A stretch of DNA of 39,044 nt from Deltaproteobacteria bacterium (GTDB taxonomy: Bacteria; Desulfobacterota; Desulfobaccia; Desulfobaccales; 0-14-0-80-60-11). A program made the translations under genes and the position numbers. Positions 9,896 to 19,480 of this stretch are shown here, piece after piece. How positions within the stretch are numbered: position 1 is the first letter of the stretch; every line of letters begins with the position of its first letter. Location of the stretch: positions 1 through 39,044 of the forward strand of contig VGSQ01000017.1 of assembly GCA_016874975.1 (NCBI GenBank), written 5' to 3'. The notes beneath the pieces are model-generated. The model saw only the letters and a list, made by a program, of their open reading frames with translations. It had not been told where the DNA came from and ran no database searches.

Positions 9896-10312
9896 ATGCT
9901 CACCATCTGGATGGGAGTGCAGCAGGCCTGGGCCGGGGTGGGGGGCGCCGCCGCCGCACCCTCCGGGGCCCCCGACCTGCCGTTCTGGCCGCACCTGCTC
10001 AAGGTGCTGGCCGTGCTCACCGGCCTGGTGGGGGTCCTCCTCCTGGTCCAGTATTTCTGGAGACGGATCGCCCTCCCCATGAAAGGCGGGCAGCCCCTCA
10101 TCCAGGTGCTGGACACCCATTACCTGGCCCCCAAGCGTTCGCTGGTCCTGGTGCAGGTCTGGAAGCAGCGCTTCCTTCTGGCCCACACCGGGGAGGGATT
10201 GACGTTGCTGGCCTCCCTGCAGCCGCGGCCCGGAGATGACCCCGAGGCGGCGCCGCCCCCCTCTCCTGGAGCCCCCGGCCCGTCGGCGGAGAAAGGGGAG
10301 GAGGGCTCATGA
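9896..10312 (+). CDS. fliO: Flagellar biosynthesis protein FliO
   Basis: Small TM protein between fliN and fliP; IQVLDTHYLAPKRSLVLVQVWKQRFLLAHTGEGLTLLASL. Confidence 0.85.
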   Translation: MLTIWMGVQQAWAGVGGAAAAPSGAPDLPFWPHLLKVLAVLTGLVGVLLLVQYFWRRIALPMKGGQPLIQVLDTHYLAPKRSLVLVQVWKQRFLLAHTGEGLTLLASLQPRPGDDPEAAPPPSPGAPGPSAEKGEEGS

Positions 10313-11043
10313 AACGCCGTCTGGCCCCGGCCCTCCTGATTGCCTTGCTGTTGGGCGGCCACCTGCCGGCCTGGGGGGCTTCCTCCTGGGGGCTGGAAAA
10401 CTTCTGGGCTCCGGAGCGTCTCAGTCTGTCGCTGCAGCTCGTCCTGGTCCTCACCGCCCTCTCCCTGGCGCCGGCCCTCATCATCATGGTCACCTCCTTC
10501 ACCCGGCTGGTGGTGGTGTTCTCCTTCCTGCGGCACGCCCTGGGCACCCAGCAGATGCCCCCCAACCAGATCCTCATCGCCCTCTCCCTCTTCCTCACCC
10601 TGTTTATCATGGCCCCCGTCTGGCAGGAGATCCAGGAGAAGGCGGTGACACCCTATGTGAACCGGCAAATCTCCGGGGAAGAGGCCGCCCAACGGGGCCT
10701 CAAGCCCCTGAAGGACTTCATGCTGCGGCAGACCCGGGAAAACGATCTGGCCCTGTTTGTCTCCATCAGCAAGACCCCCCGGCCCCGCACCGCCCAGGAC
10801 CTGCCCATCGCCACGGTGGTGCCCGCCTTCATGATCAGCGAGCTCCGCACCGCCTTTGAGATCGGCTTCCTGTTGTATCTGCCTTTCCTCATCATCGACA
10901 TGGTGGTGGCCTCGGTGCTCCTTTCCATGGGCATGATGATGCTGCCCCCGGTGATGATCTCCCTGGTGTTCAAGGTCTTGCTCTTTGTCCTGGTGGACGG
11001 CTGGAACCTGCTGGTTGGTTCGCTGGTCCGCGGTTTTCACTGA
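10309..11043 (+). CDS. fliP: Flagellar biosynthesis protein FliP
   Basis: LAPALIIMVTSFTRLVVVFSFLRHALGTQQMPPNQILIALSLFLTLFIM. Confidence 0.97.
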   Translation: MKRRLAPALLIALLLGGHLPAWGASSWGLENFWAPERLSLSLQLVLVLTALSLAPALIIMVTSFTRLVVVFSFLRHALGTQQMPPNQILIALSLFLTLFIMAPVWQEIQEKAVTPYVNRQISGEEAAQRGLKPLKDFMLRQTRENDLALFVSISKTPRPRTAQDLPIATVVPAFMISELRTAFEIGFLLYLPFLIIDMVVASVLLSMGMMMLPPVMISLVFKVLLFVLVDGWNLLVGSLVRGFH

Positions 11044-11062
11044 ATCAACGGAGGTTGACGGC

Positions 11063-11332
11063 ATGACCCCGGAAATGGTGCTCGGCGTGGCCCGGCAAGC
11101 CTTTCAGGTGACGCTTCTCATCTCTCTGCCCATCCTGGGCATCGGCCTGTTGGTGGGGGTGGTGATCAGTCTGCTCCAGGCCGCCACCCAGATCCAGGAG
11201 ATGACCCTCACCTTTGTGCCCAAGATCATCAGCGTCTTCGTGGGACTGTTGCTGCTGCTGCCCTGGATCATGAACCAACTGATGAACTTCTCCATAGAGA
11301 TGATGAACACTATCAGCACCTTAACCAGGTGA
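11063..11332 (+). CDS. fliQ: Flagellar biosynthesis protein FliQ
   Basis: MTPEMVLGVARQAFQVTLLISLPILGIGLLVGVVISLLQAATQIQEMTLTFVPKI. Confidence 0.96.
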   Translation: MTPEMVLGVARQAFQVTLLISLPILGIGLLVGVVISLLQAATQIQEMTLTFVPKIISVFVGLLLLLPWIMNQLMNFSIEMMNTISTLTR

Positions 11333-11337
11333 AGCCC

Positions 11338-12120
11338 ATGCCGCTGGACCGGCTTGTGGAGCTCCTCCATCACTTTCTGCTGACGCTCATGAGAACCTCG
11401 AGCCTCATGATCTTCTGGCCGCTCTGGGACCACCGCGCCACGCCCCGTCCGGTCAAGGTCTTCTCCATGCTGGTGGTGGCCCTGGTCCTCACCCCGGTGG
11501 CGGCCCCCCATCTGCCCGCCTTTCCCGCCGACTGGCCCGCCCTGCTGAGCCTGGCTCTGCGGGAATTCCTCCTGGGTCTGGGAATCGGGCTCATCCTCCG
11601 GGTCATCTTCGCCGGGGTGCACATGGCCGGCAACCTGGCCGCCGTCTACATGGGGTTCGGCATGGTGACCCTGTATGACCCCCAGACCCAGGGGCAGGGG
11701 ACGGTGGTGGCCGACCTCATGGTGCTGGTGGCTCTCATGCTCTTCCTGTCGCTGGAGATCCACCACGCCCTTTTCCGTTTGCTGGCTCAGAGCTTTGTGG
11801 ACCTGCCCATGGGAGGCCTCCCCCGCCTGCCCCTCCAGGCGCTGCAATTCCTGGTCGGCCTGGGCGCCCTGGCCTTTAAGCTGGCCGTCCAATGTCTGGC
11901 CCCGGTCATTGCCGTGCTCTTCGTGACCCAGGTCACATTGGGGTACATGGCCCGGGCTGTGCCCCAGATTCAGGTGATGATCCTCTCCTTTCCCCTGACC
12001 ATCGCCCTGGGCCTGCTCTTTATCTCCTTCACCCTGATATTCACCGGCGGGCTCCTGCAGGAGCAGTTCGGCGCGCTGAAAAGACCGCTCACCACCTTCA
12101 TGCGGGCATGGCAGGGTTGA
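11338..12120 (+). CDS. fliR: Flagellar biosynthesis protein FliR
   Basis: Multi-TM FliR-like protein between fliQ and flhB; ...VHMAGNLAAVYMGFGMVTLYDPQTQGQGTVVADL. Confidence 0.94.
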   Translation: MPLDRLVELLHHFLLTLMRTSSLMIFWPLWDHRATPRPVKVFSMLVVALVLTPVAAPHLPAFPADWPALLSLALREFLLGLGIGLILRVIFAGVHMAGNLAAVYMGFGMVTLYDPQTQGQGTVVADLMVLVALMLFLSLEIHHALFRLLAQSFVDLPMGGLPRLPLQALQFLVGLGALAFKLAVQCLAPVIAVLFVTQVTLGYMARAVPQIQVMILSFPLTIALGLLFISFTLIFTGGLLQEQFGALKRPLTTFMRAWQG

Positions 12121-12123
12121 GAC

Positions 12124-13200
12124 ATGGCGGACGAGGCCTATCAGGACCGCACCGAACAACCCACCCCGAAACGGCGGGCCGAGGCCCGAAAGAAGGGGCA
12201 GGTGGCGCGCAGCCGCGATCTCAGCGGCGCCCTGGTCCTGCTGGCCGGCCTGGGGATTCTGGCCCTCTGGACGCCCTACCTGGGGGTCCGCCTGCTGCAC
12301 TTCTTCCAGGTCTGGCTGGGGGATTTGCAGCCCGGTCTGCTCAACGCAGCTTACCTGCCCCTGTTTTTTGCCAACATCACCCTGTTCGTGGCGGGCCTGC
12401 TGGCCCCGGTCCTGCTGGTCCTGGTCCTGGTCTCCCTGTTGGCCAACTATCTCCAGGGCGGGTGGATTCTCGCCCCTTCCCGCCTGGCGCCGGACTTTAC
12501 CCGTATCCAGTTATTTAAAGGTTTTCAGCGTCTCTTCTCCGGGCGCTCCCTGGTGGAGCTGGCCAAATCGCTGCTGAAGGTCGCCATCATCGGCCTGGTG
12601 GCCTGCTTTTTCCTCCAAGGGAAATTGGCCTCTTTCTTAAGCCTGGTGCGTCTGGAACCCATCCAGACGGTGCACCACCTGCAATCCGCAGCGTTCCAGG
12701 TTTCCAGCCGTATCCTCATGGTGCTGTTGGTCCTGGGCGCCCTGGATTACGCCTACCAGCGCTACCAGTTCGAAAAAAACCTGCGCATGACCAAACAGGA
12801 GGTCAAGGATGAAATGCGTCAGGTGGAGGGCGACCCCAAGGTCAAGGCCCGGATTCGCAGCCTGATGCGCCAGTTGACCAGTAAGCGGATGATGGCCGCG
12901 GTCCCCCGGGCGGACGTGATCGTCACCAACCCCAGCCATCTGGCCGTGGCCCTGAAATATGAGGCCGCCCATATGCTTGCCCCCCAGGTGGTGGCCAAGG
13001 GACAGGGGTTTGTCGCCCTCAAAATCATCGCCCTGGCCCAGGAGGCCGGCGTGCCTCGGGTGGAAAACCAACCCCTGGCTCAGGCCCTTTACCGCCAGGT
13101 GGAGGTGGGAGAGGCCATTCCCACCTCCCTCTATCGGGCCGTGGCCGAAGTCCTGGCCTACGTCTATAATCTGCGGGCCGCCGCCGGAGGACGCTCATGA
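12124..13200 (+). CDS. flhB: Flagellar biosynthesis protein FlhB
   Basis: DRTEQPTPKRRAEARKKGQVARSRDL start and VIVTNPSHLAVALKYE autocleavage region. Confidence 0.96.
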   Translation: MADEAYQDRTEQPTPKRRAEARKKGQVARSRDLSGALVLLAGLGILALWTPYLGVRLLHFFQVWLGDLQPGLLNAAYLPLFFANITLFVAGLLAPVLLVLVLVSLLANYLQGGWILAPSRLAPDFTRIQLFKGFQRLFSGRSLVELAKSLLKVAIIGLVACFFLQGKLASFLSLVRLEPIQTVHHLQSAAFQVSSRILMVLLVLGALDYAYQRYQFEKNLRMTKQEVKDEMRQVEGDPKVKARIRSLMRQLTSKRMMAAVPRADVIVTNPSHLAVALKYEAAHMLAPQVVAKGQGFVALKIIALAQEAGVPRVENQPLAQALYRQVEVGEAIPTSLYRAVAEVLAYVYNLRAAAGGRS

Positions 13201-15302
13201 GCTCCACCCTGCCCCTTGCGGACCGCTCCCCGGCCCGGGGATTCGCTCTCCACAAAGGCGAGCTCATCGTCGCCTGCGGGGTGATCCTCACCCTGCTGGT
13301 GATGATCTTTCCCCTGCCCCGGTTGTTGCTGGATCTGCTCTTAAGCTTCAACCTCACCTTTTCCCTGATGGTCCTCCTCCTCTCCCTTTACACCATCAAG
13401 CCCATTGAATTTTTCATTTTCCCCTCGCTCTTGCTGGTCACCACTCTGTTCCGCCTTTCCCTCAACGTCGCCTCCACCCGCCTCATCCTGCTGCACGGCT
13501 TTGAGGGTCTGGAAGCGGCCGGCCGGGTCATCCGCTCCTTCGGCAGCTTTGTGGTGGGCGGCAACTACGTGGTGGGCGGCATCATCTTCCTCATCCTCAT
13601 CATCATCAACTTCGTCGTCATCGTCAAAGGCTCGACGCGCATCGCCGAAGTGGCCGCCCGCTTCACCCTGGACGCCATGCCGGGCCGGCAGATGAGCATC
13701 GATGCCGACCTCAACGCCGGCTATATCGATGAGACGGAAGCCCGCCGCCGGCGCGCCACCCTGGCCCGGGAGGGGGAGTTTTACGGGGCCATGGACGGCG
13801 CCTCCAAGTTCGTCCGGGGGGAAGCCGTGGCCTGCCTGCTCATCGTGGCCATCAATATCGTGGGAGGGCTGGCCATCGGGGTCCTGCAGCATGACATGAA
13901 CCTGGCCGATGCGGCCCGGAACTTCACCCTGCTCACCATCGGCGAGGGTCTGGTAAACCAGATCCCCGCCCTCTTCGTCTCCACCGCCGCCGGTCTCATC
14001 GTCAGCAAAGCGGCCTCCGAAGCCAGCCTGGGGGAGGAATACGCCTCCCAATTCATCATGAAGCCCCAGGCCATGAGCGTGGCCGCCGGCATCATCTTCC
14101 TGGTGGGCCTGGTGCCCGGACTGCCCCATCTCCCCTTCCTCATCCTTTCGGTCCTGACCGGCGGCCTCTCCTTCTTCGCCTGGCGCGCCCGGGAGCGGAC
14201 CCTGGAGGAACAGGCCCAGGCCCGTAAAACCCCGGCCCGGCCCAAAGAGGCCGACCCCATCGACAGCCTCCCCCCCATGGACCTCCTGGAGATCGAGGTC
14301 GGCTACGGCCTCATTTCGCTGGTGGATGAAGCGCAGGACGGCGAACTCCTGGAACGCATTCGCGCCCTGCGCCGGCAGTTCGCCCAGGACCTAGGGGTGG
14401 TGATCCCCCCCATCCACATCCGGGATAACCTGCAGCTCAAACCGGGCGGCTACGTCCTCAAAATCAAGGGGGTGGAGGTGGCCCGGGGAGAGTTGCTGGC
14501 GGGATATTACCTGGCCCTCCATCCCGGCGAGCCCCTGCGGCCCCTGGACGGCATCCCCACCCGTGAGCCCACCTTCAACCTGCCGGCCCTCTGGATTCCC
14601 GCCTCCCGTAAAGAGGAAGCCCAGCATCTGGGTTATACCGTCGTCAATCTGGCCAGTGTGGTGGCCACCCACCTGGCGGAGCTTATCCGTTCCCATTGCC
14701 ATGAACTCCTGGGACGCCAGGACGTGCAGCGGCTCATCGACCGCCTGGCCAAGACCCATCCCAAGGTGGTGGAGGAACTGGTCCCCGCCACCCTCTCTCT
14801 GGGGGTGGTCCAAAAAGTCTTGCAGAATTTGCTGCAAGAGCGGGTTTCCATCAGGGACTTCCTCACCATCCTGGAATCCCTGGCCGATTACGGGGTCTAC
14901 ACCAAGGATCCGGACATCCTCACCGAATATGTGCGCCAGCGGCTGGGCCGGGCCCTGACCAGGCCGCTGGAGACGCCGGACCAGCGCCTCCTGGTCTTCA
15001 CCCTGGATCCCTTCATCGAAGACCTTCTCAAGGACGCCTTGCAGAAAACGGAATTCGGCGTCTATCTGGCCCTGGCCCCGGAAACGGCCGAAGAACTGAT
15101 CAAAGCCGTGCAGGCCGCGGGTGAACAGGCTTTGGCCCAAAACCTGCAACCCATCGTGGTGTGTTCCCCCGCGGTAAGGCGTCATCTGCGCCGCCTGGTG
15201 GAGCGCACCCTGCCCTCCTGTGTGGTGTTGTCTCACAATGAGCTGCTCACGGAGGCCAGAATCCAATCCCTGGGCATGGTGAGATTGGGCCATGAAACTT
15301 AA
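13197..15302 (+). CDS. flhA: Flagellar biosynthesis protein FlhA
   Basis: 701 aa; ARFTLDAMPGRQMSIDADLNAGYIDETEARRRR FHIPEP-type motif. Confidence 0.97.
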   Translation: MSSTLPLADRSPARGFALHKGELIVACGVILTLLVMIFPLPRLLLDLLLSFNLTFSLMVLLLSLYTIKPIEFFIFPSLLLVTTLFRLSLNVASTRLILLHGFEGLEAAGRVIRSFGSFVVGGNYVVGGIIFLILIIINFVVIVKGSTRIAEVAARFTLDAMPGRQMSIDADLNAGYIDETEARRRRATLAREGEFYGAMDGASKFVRGEAVACLLIVAINIVGGLAIGVLQHDMNLADAARNFTLLTIGEGLVNQIPALFVSTAAGLIVSKAASEASLGEEYASQFIMKPQAMSVAAGIIFLVGLVPGLPHLPFLILSVLTGGLSFFAWRARERTLEEQAQARKTPARPKEADPIDSLPPMDLLEIEVGYGLISLVDEAQDGELLERIRALRRQFAQDLGVVIPPIHIRDNLQLKPGGYVLKIKGVEVARGELLAGYYLALHPGEPLRPLDGIPTREPTFNLPALWIPASRKEEAQHLGYTVVNLASVVATHLAELIRSHCHELLGRQDVQRLIDRLAKTHPKVVEELVPATLSLGVVQKVLQNLLQERVSIRDFLTILESLADYGVYTKDPDILTEYVRQRLGRALTRPLETPDQRLLVFTLDPFIEDLLKDALQKTEFGVYLALAPETAEELIKAVQAAGEQALAQNLQPIVVCSPAVRRHLRRLVERTLPSCVVLSHNELLTEARIQSLGMVRLGHET

Positions 15303-16428
15303 GACCTACGTGGCTCGGGACCTGAAAGAGGCTCTGGCTCAGGTCAAACGGGAGTTGGGCCCGGAGGCGGTGATTCTCTCCACCCAATCCTGTCGCCTGC
15401 CCGAGGCCAAAGGCGGCTGGGGGCGACGCGCCGGCGTGGAAGTAACCGCCGCCGTCGACGCCCCGCCCTTGGCAGCATCTACCGACAACGGGGAGGCCTC
15501 CGGGAACTATTTTCCCTTGCCGGGCGCTTCTCTCCGCCACATCCAGGAGGAACTGGAGGAGCTGAAAGGCATTTTCCGACAATGGCTCCGGCAGCACGGC
15601 CCCCCCGCCTGGCTCTATCAGCATCAGGAACTGGTGGCCCTTTTCCGGGCCTTGAGCAAGGCAGGGATCGCCGAGCCGGTCTTGCGGCGCTGGTTGGAAA
15701 AAGTGCAAACCCTCCTTGATCGGGTGGGATCGGAAGACTTTTCTCTGAAAGAGGAAGCCTTGCGCTGCCTGATGCATGCCTTTGCCGTAGTGGACCCCTG
15801 GAAGGTCCAAAAAGGGGGCCGGCGACTCTGGACCTTTGTGGGCCCCACCGGCGTGGGCAAGACCACCACCATTGCCAAACTGGCGGTCCGCTTCGCCCTC
15901 ATGAAAAAGCGCCGCGTGGGCCTCATTTCCCTGGACAGCCAGCGCCTGGGAGCCCCGGATCAACTGGCCGCCTACGGTCGCATCGCCGGCTTGCCCCTGC
16001 AGGTCGTGCATCGCCGGGAGGACCTGACGGCAGCCCTCGACAATATGGCCAACCTGGAACTGGTTCTCATCGATACTCCGGGGCGCAGTCCTCATTACCC
16101 GGCGTTGCAGATGGAACTCCACCAACTACTGGGGGACCTTCCCCATCTGGAGCACCATCTGGTGCTCAGCGCCGCCGCCCAGGAAGGCCACCTGGCGGAC
16201 GCCATCCGGAGTTTCGGCGTCCTGCCCCTGTCCTCCTGCATCATTACCAAGATCGATGAAAGCCGCGATTTTTCCCAGGTGTTCAACCAGTTCTGCCAGC
16301 ATGGGCTGCCCTTGTCCTATCTCAGCATGGGGCAAAGGGTGCCCGAGGATCTGGACCTGGCCACCCGGCGCCTGGTGACCGAATTGTTTCTGCGGCCCTA
16401 CCATCAGCGGCTTTATCCAAAGAAATAA
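15292..16428 (+). CDS. flhF: Flagellar SRP-like GTPase FlhF
   Basis: MKLKTYVARDLKEALAQVKRELGPEAVILST...FVGPTGVGKTTTIAKLA. Confidence 0.95.
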   Translation: MKLKTYVARDLKEALAQVKRELGPEAVILSTQSCRLPEAKGGWGRRAGVEVTAAVDAPPLAASTDNGEASGNYFPLPGASLRHIQEELEELKGIFRQWLRQHGPPAWLYQHQELVALFRALSKAGIAEPVLRRWLEKVQTLLDRVGSEDFSLKEEALRCLMHAFAVVDPWKVQKGGRRLWTFVGPTGVGKTTTIAKLAVRFALMKKRRVGLISLDSQRLGAPDQLAAYGRIAGLPLQVVHRREDLTAALDNMANLELVLIDTPGRSPHYPALQMELHQLLGDLPHLEHHLVLSAAAQEGHLADAIRSFGVLPLSSCIITKIDESRDFSQVFNQFCQHGLPLSYLSMGQRVPEDLDLATRRLVTELFLRPYHQRLYPKK

Positions 16429-16438
16429 TGGATCTGCC

Positions 16439-17326
16439 ATGAAACCTTCTCTTACCAGAAACACGGGAAAAGACCTCCCCCTGGGATTGGAAAACCACGG
16501 CCCCGACGTCCGCCACACCCTCCGGGTCATTGCCGTAACCTCGGGAAAGGGCGGAGTGGGCAAGTCGAATATCGTGGTGAATCTGGGGTTGGCCATGGCT
16601 CGCCAGGGGAAAAAGGTATTGCTGATTGACGCTGACCTGGGGCTGGCCAATCTCGACATTTTATTGGGGCTGACCCCCCAATTTACCATCTACGATTTGC
16701 TCTCTCTAAGAAAAACGCTGGCCGAAGTTTTGGTTGAAGGTCCGGATGGTTTAAAAATTCTCCCCGCTTCTTCAGGCATTCAGGAAATGACCGATCTGGA
16801 TGAACACCAAAAAATGTTTTTACTCAATGAAATGGACAACTATTTTGAAAATATGGACATTGTCTTCATCGATACGGGAGCAGGGATTTCCCGTAACGTA
16901 TTATTTTTTAATATGGCTGCCCAAGAGCGAATAGTGGTAGTAAATAACGAACCGACTTCCATCACTGATGCCTACGCACTCATAAAAGTTATGGCTACCA
17001 GATATGGCGAACGGCGATTCAGGCTTCTGGTGAACGGACTGTCCAGGCCAGAGGAAGGCGAAATGGTGTATCGCTCCATGATTAAGGTGACGGAACGTTT
17101 CCTGGGAAAGGATGTCTCCCTGGATTATCTGGGGGCCATTCCCTTCGATGAGGCGGTCCCCCGGGCGGTGCTGAAACAACAGGCGGCCGTTTCGTTGTAT
17201 CCCAGAGCAAGAGTGGCCAAAAGTTTTCAGGGGTTGGCCCAAAAATTGTGGGAATCGCCCCCGCCTGCCGAATTCGGCAGCAATGTCCGGTTCTTTTGGC
17301 GCCGGTTACTGCATTGTCAGGTCTGA
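16439..17326 (+). CDS. flhG: MinD-like ATPase FlhG/FleN
   Basis: AVTSGKGGVGKSNIVVNLGLAMARQGKKVLLIDADLGLANLDILLGL. Confidence 0.94.
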   Translation: MKPSLTRNTGKDLPLGLENHGPDVRHTLRVIAVTSGKGGVGKSNIVVNLGLAMARQGKKVLLIDADLGLANLDILLGLTPQFTIYDLLSLRKTLAEVLVEGPDGLKILPASSGIQEMTDLDEHQKMFLLNEMDNYFENMDIVFIDTGAGISRNVLFFNMAAQERIVVVNNEPTSITDAYALIKVMATRYGERRFRLLVNGLSRPEEGEMVYRSMIKVTERFLGKDVSLDYLGAIPFDEAVPRAVLKQQAAVSLYPRARVAKSFQGLAQKLWESPPPAEFGSNVRFFWRRLLHCQV

Positions 17327-17340
17327 AAGGGCAAGAGAAC

Positions 17341-18141
17341 ATGAAAAAACACATGGCGGCCCAAGTTCAAGCCAATCTCACCACTGAGCAATGGCCGGCC
17401 CAGGTGGACGCCTCCTGGCAGGAGTATATGGTCGTCCGATATGCGCCGCTGATCAAATATATCGCCAGCCGCTTGGCTCTCCGGCTGCCGTCCCATATCT
17501 CTCTCGATGACCTCATCAGTTCCGGTATTCTGGGACTCATCGATGCCATTCAAAAATTTGACCCCGGCAAAAACATCAGTTTTAAGACCTACGCCGAATT
17601 CCGGATTAAGGGGGCCATCCTGGACGAATTGCGCAGTCTGGACTGGATTCCCCGGTCGGTGCGCAAAAAATCCCACCAGATTGAAAAAGCCTATGCCGAA
17701 TTGGAGCGCCACCTGGGACGCCCGGCCGAAGCCGAAGAGGTGTCGGAGGCTCTGGGGCTGGACCTGGAGGAATTCTACCAACTCCTGGATGAAACCAAGT
17801 CGGTGTCGCTGGTGGACCTGGAGGGAGTGTGGAAGTCTTTGCGCAGTGGCCCGGAATTGTCCGATTCCGATTTGCCGGAAATCCTCCTGGACGAGAATCA
17901 ACGGGACCCCTTTCTGGCCCTGCACTTCTCCGAACTCCAGGACCTCCTGGTCAGAGCCATCGAAACGCTGCCCGATAAAGAAAAGCTCTTGATATCGCTT
18001 TATTATTATGAGGAACTCACCATGAAGGAAGTCGGCCAGATCATGGGATACACGGAATCCCGCATCTCTCAGCTCCATACCCAGGCCATGCTGCGTCTCC
18101 GGGGTAGGCTCAGGGAGCATGTTAGGCTTGAAGCCCGCTGA
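17341..18141 (+). CDS. fliA: RNA polymerase sigma factor for flagellar operon (sigma-28, FliA)
   Basis: YAPLIKYIASRLALRLPSHISLDDLISSGILGLIDAIQKFDPGKNISFKTYAEFRIKGAILDELRSLDWIPRSVR. Confidence 0.95.
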   Translation: MKKHMAAQVQANLTTEQWPAQVDASWQEYMVVRYAPLIKYIASRLALRLPSHISLDDLISSGILGLIDAIQKFDPGKNISFKTYAEFRIKGAILDELRSLDWIPRSVRKKSHQIEKAYAELERHLGRPAEAEEVSEALGLDLEEFYQLLDETKSVSLVDLEGVWKSLRSGPELSDSDLPEILLDENQRDPFLALHFSELQDLLVRAIETLPDKEKLLISLYYYEELTMKEVGQIMGYTESRISQLHTQAMLRLRGRLREHVRLEAR

Positions 18142-18601
18142 TCGCCGGAACCGCTCAACCCTTGCGAGGCTGGTCCTCTGCCTGGCGGTGGCTGGGATCT
18201 TCGGGCCCGTTTGGGCGGAAGGGCGCCGGGCTTCTGCCCGGGGAGAAACTTCCCAGGAGGCCGGCGGGGTCTTCCCGGCCGAAATGACCGGAACAGGCAA
18301 AGCCCGGCCTCATCCTCAAGGGCAGCGGATTTACCTCGAACCTTTTTACCTCATTCGAAAATATCAGCAACGGGTGCAGGTGGAACGGGTCATTGTGACC
18401 CTGGACTGGGAAAATCCCGGCAACAGAAAAAACTTGGATGTGCGGGCAGAGGATGTGCGGGCTGGTCTCTATCAAATCTTTCAGCAGGAGATGAACGATG
18501 GAGAAACGGAAGCACAGGTCCTGGAATTGCTGCGCGCCAAAACCGGCCCCGGAAAGCTTCCGGCCGTGACCGTCAGACGCAGCCTCATGGTCCTGCATTG
18601 A
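18119..18601 (+). CDS. Hypothetical exported protein in flagellar operon
   Basis: 160-aa ORF with N-terminal hydrophobic segment, co-oriented and overlapping fliA; family not recognised. Confidence 0.6.
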   Translation: MLGLKPADRRNRSTLARLVLCLAVAGIFGPVWAEGRRASARGETSQEAGGVFPAEMTGTGKARPHPQGQRIYLEPFYLIRKYQQRVQVERVIVTLDWENPGNRKNLDVRAEDVRAGLYQIFQQEMNDGETEAQVLELLRAKTGPGKLPAVTVRRSLMVLH

Positions 18602-18613
18602 GAGGAGAAACCC

Positions 18614-18817
18614 ATGGATATTATCGACGGACTTAAGAACATTGCCCCGGGCGCCCTGCCGGAGAAAACCCTGGTCAGCGAGAAGATTGAAACCAAACGG
18701 AATGGCTCCGGAGGCTTCAAGTACCTGCCACGACCGAAGCCTCCTGCCCCACCGGACACCGCCGCAGCGGACGAAGAGCAGACTGAGGAAAAGCACCACG
18801 TGGACATCGTCGTCTGA
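18614..18817 (+). CDS. Small hypothetical protein in flagellar operon
   Basis: 67-aa ORF between co-directional genes with good spacing; no recognised domain. Confidence 0.5.
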   Translation: MDIIDGLKNIAPGALPEKTLVSEKIETKRNGSGGFKYLPRPKPPAPPDTAAADEEQTEEKHHVDIVV

Positions 18818-18830
18818 GCCGGAGGAAGCC

Positions 18831-19283
18831 ATGCCCCTAAAACATTTGGAATATTGGATCCTGGCCCAAATCGTCCTGGAAGTCCTGATGATGGCGCTCA
18901 TTTTGGTGTTTCTTACCAAAATGAAGAGGCTGCGCCGGATGCTGGCTGCCTGCTCGACGGCCAGCGGACAGGGGAGCCGGGCCTCTATCTCTCCTGCGGC
19001 CGGAAGCAGGTCCACGGAGTCGGAAACGGCCTCCATGGATAACGTGCTGGCCCAACTGGCACAACGTTCAGCCAACTTGCAGCAGCACCTCCAACAATTG
19101 GAGTCCAAGGTGGCGGAAGTCGATGCAGTGCCAAGCCAGGAGCCGGAGGAGCCCTCCCTGCGTTATCGGGTGGAGCAGTTGTACCGGCGTGGCCTGCCGA
19201 TGGAGGAGATTGCTCGTCGACTTGATATGAACATGGCGGAGGTAAAAGTGGCCCTGGAGCTCTCCAGGGTGGCGGCCAGGTGA
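18831..19283 (+). CDS. DUF2802-like membrane-anchored protein
   Basis: N-terminal TM, coiled coil, C-terminal LYRRGLPMEEIARRLDMNMAEVKVALELS HTH-like; last gene after fliA. Confidence 0.65.
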   Translation: MPLKHLEYWILAQIVLEVLMMALILVFLTKMKRLRRMLAACSTASGQGSRASISPAAGSRSTESETASMDNVLAQLAQRSANLQQHLQQLESKVAEVDAVPSQEPEEPSLRYRVEQLYRRGLPMEEIARRLDMNMAEVKVALELSRVAAR

Positions 19284-19480
19284 CCAAGCCGGTGGTTGGT
19301 CCCCCCGCGGATCCCCGGAAGTCAGGGGACATCCGCCCGTTGTTGGCCATTCCCCTCCGGTCCTGTCTGTGGCGCCCCGTTAGGAGCCCGTCAAAGATTG
19401 CCGAAAATTGCGGACGGCGCGAAACTGGGCCTGCCGCAACTTGCAAAGGCTTCTAGACTGCGAAGAGGCGGGAGAGGGGC

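Noticed and set aside
12901-12960. FlhB autocleavage motif NPSH instead of NPTH
   Set aside because: Conservative Thr-to-Ser variant; cleavage chemistry depends on the Asn, so not considered notable.
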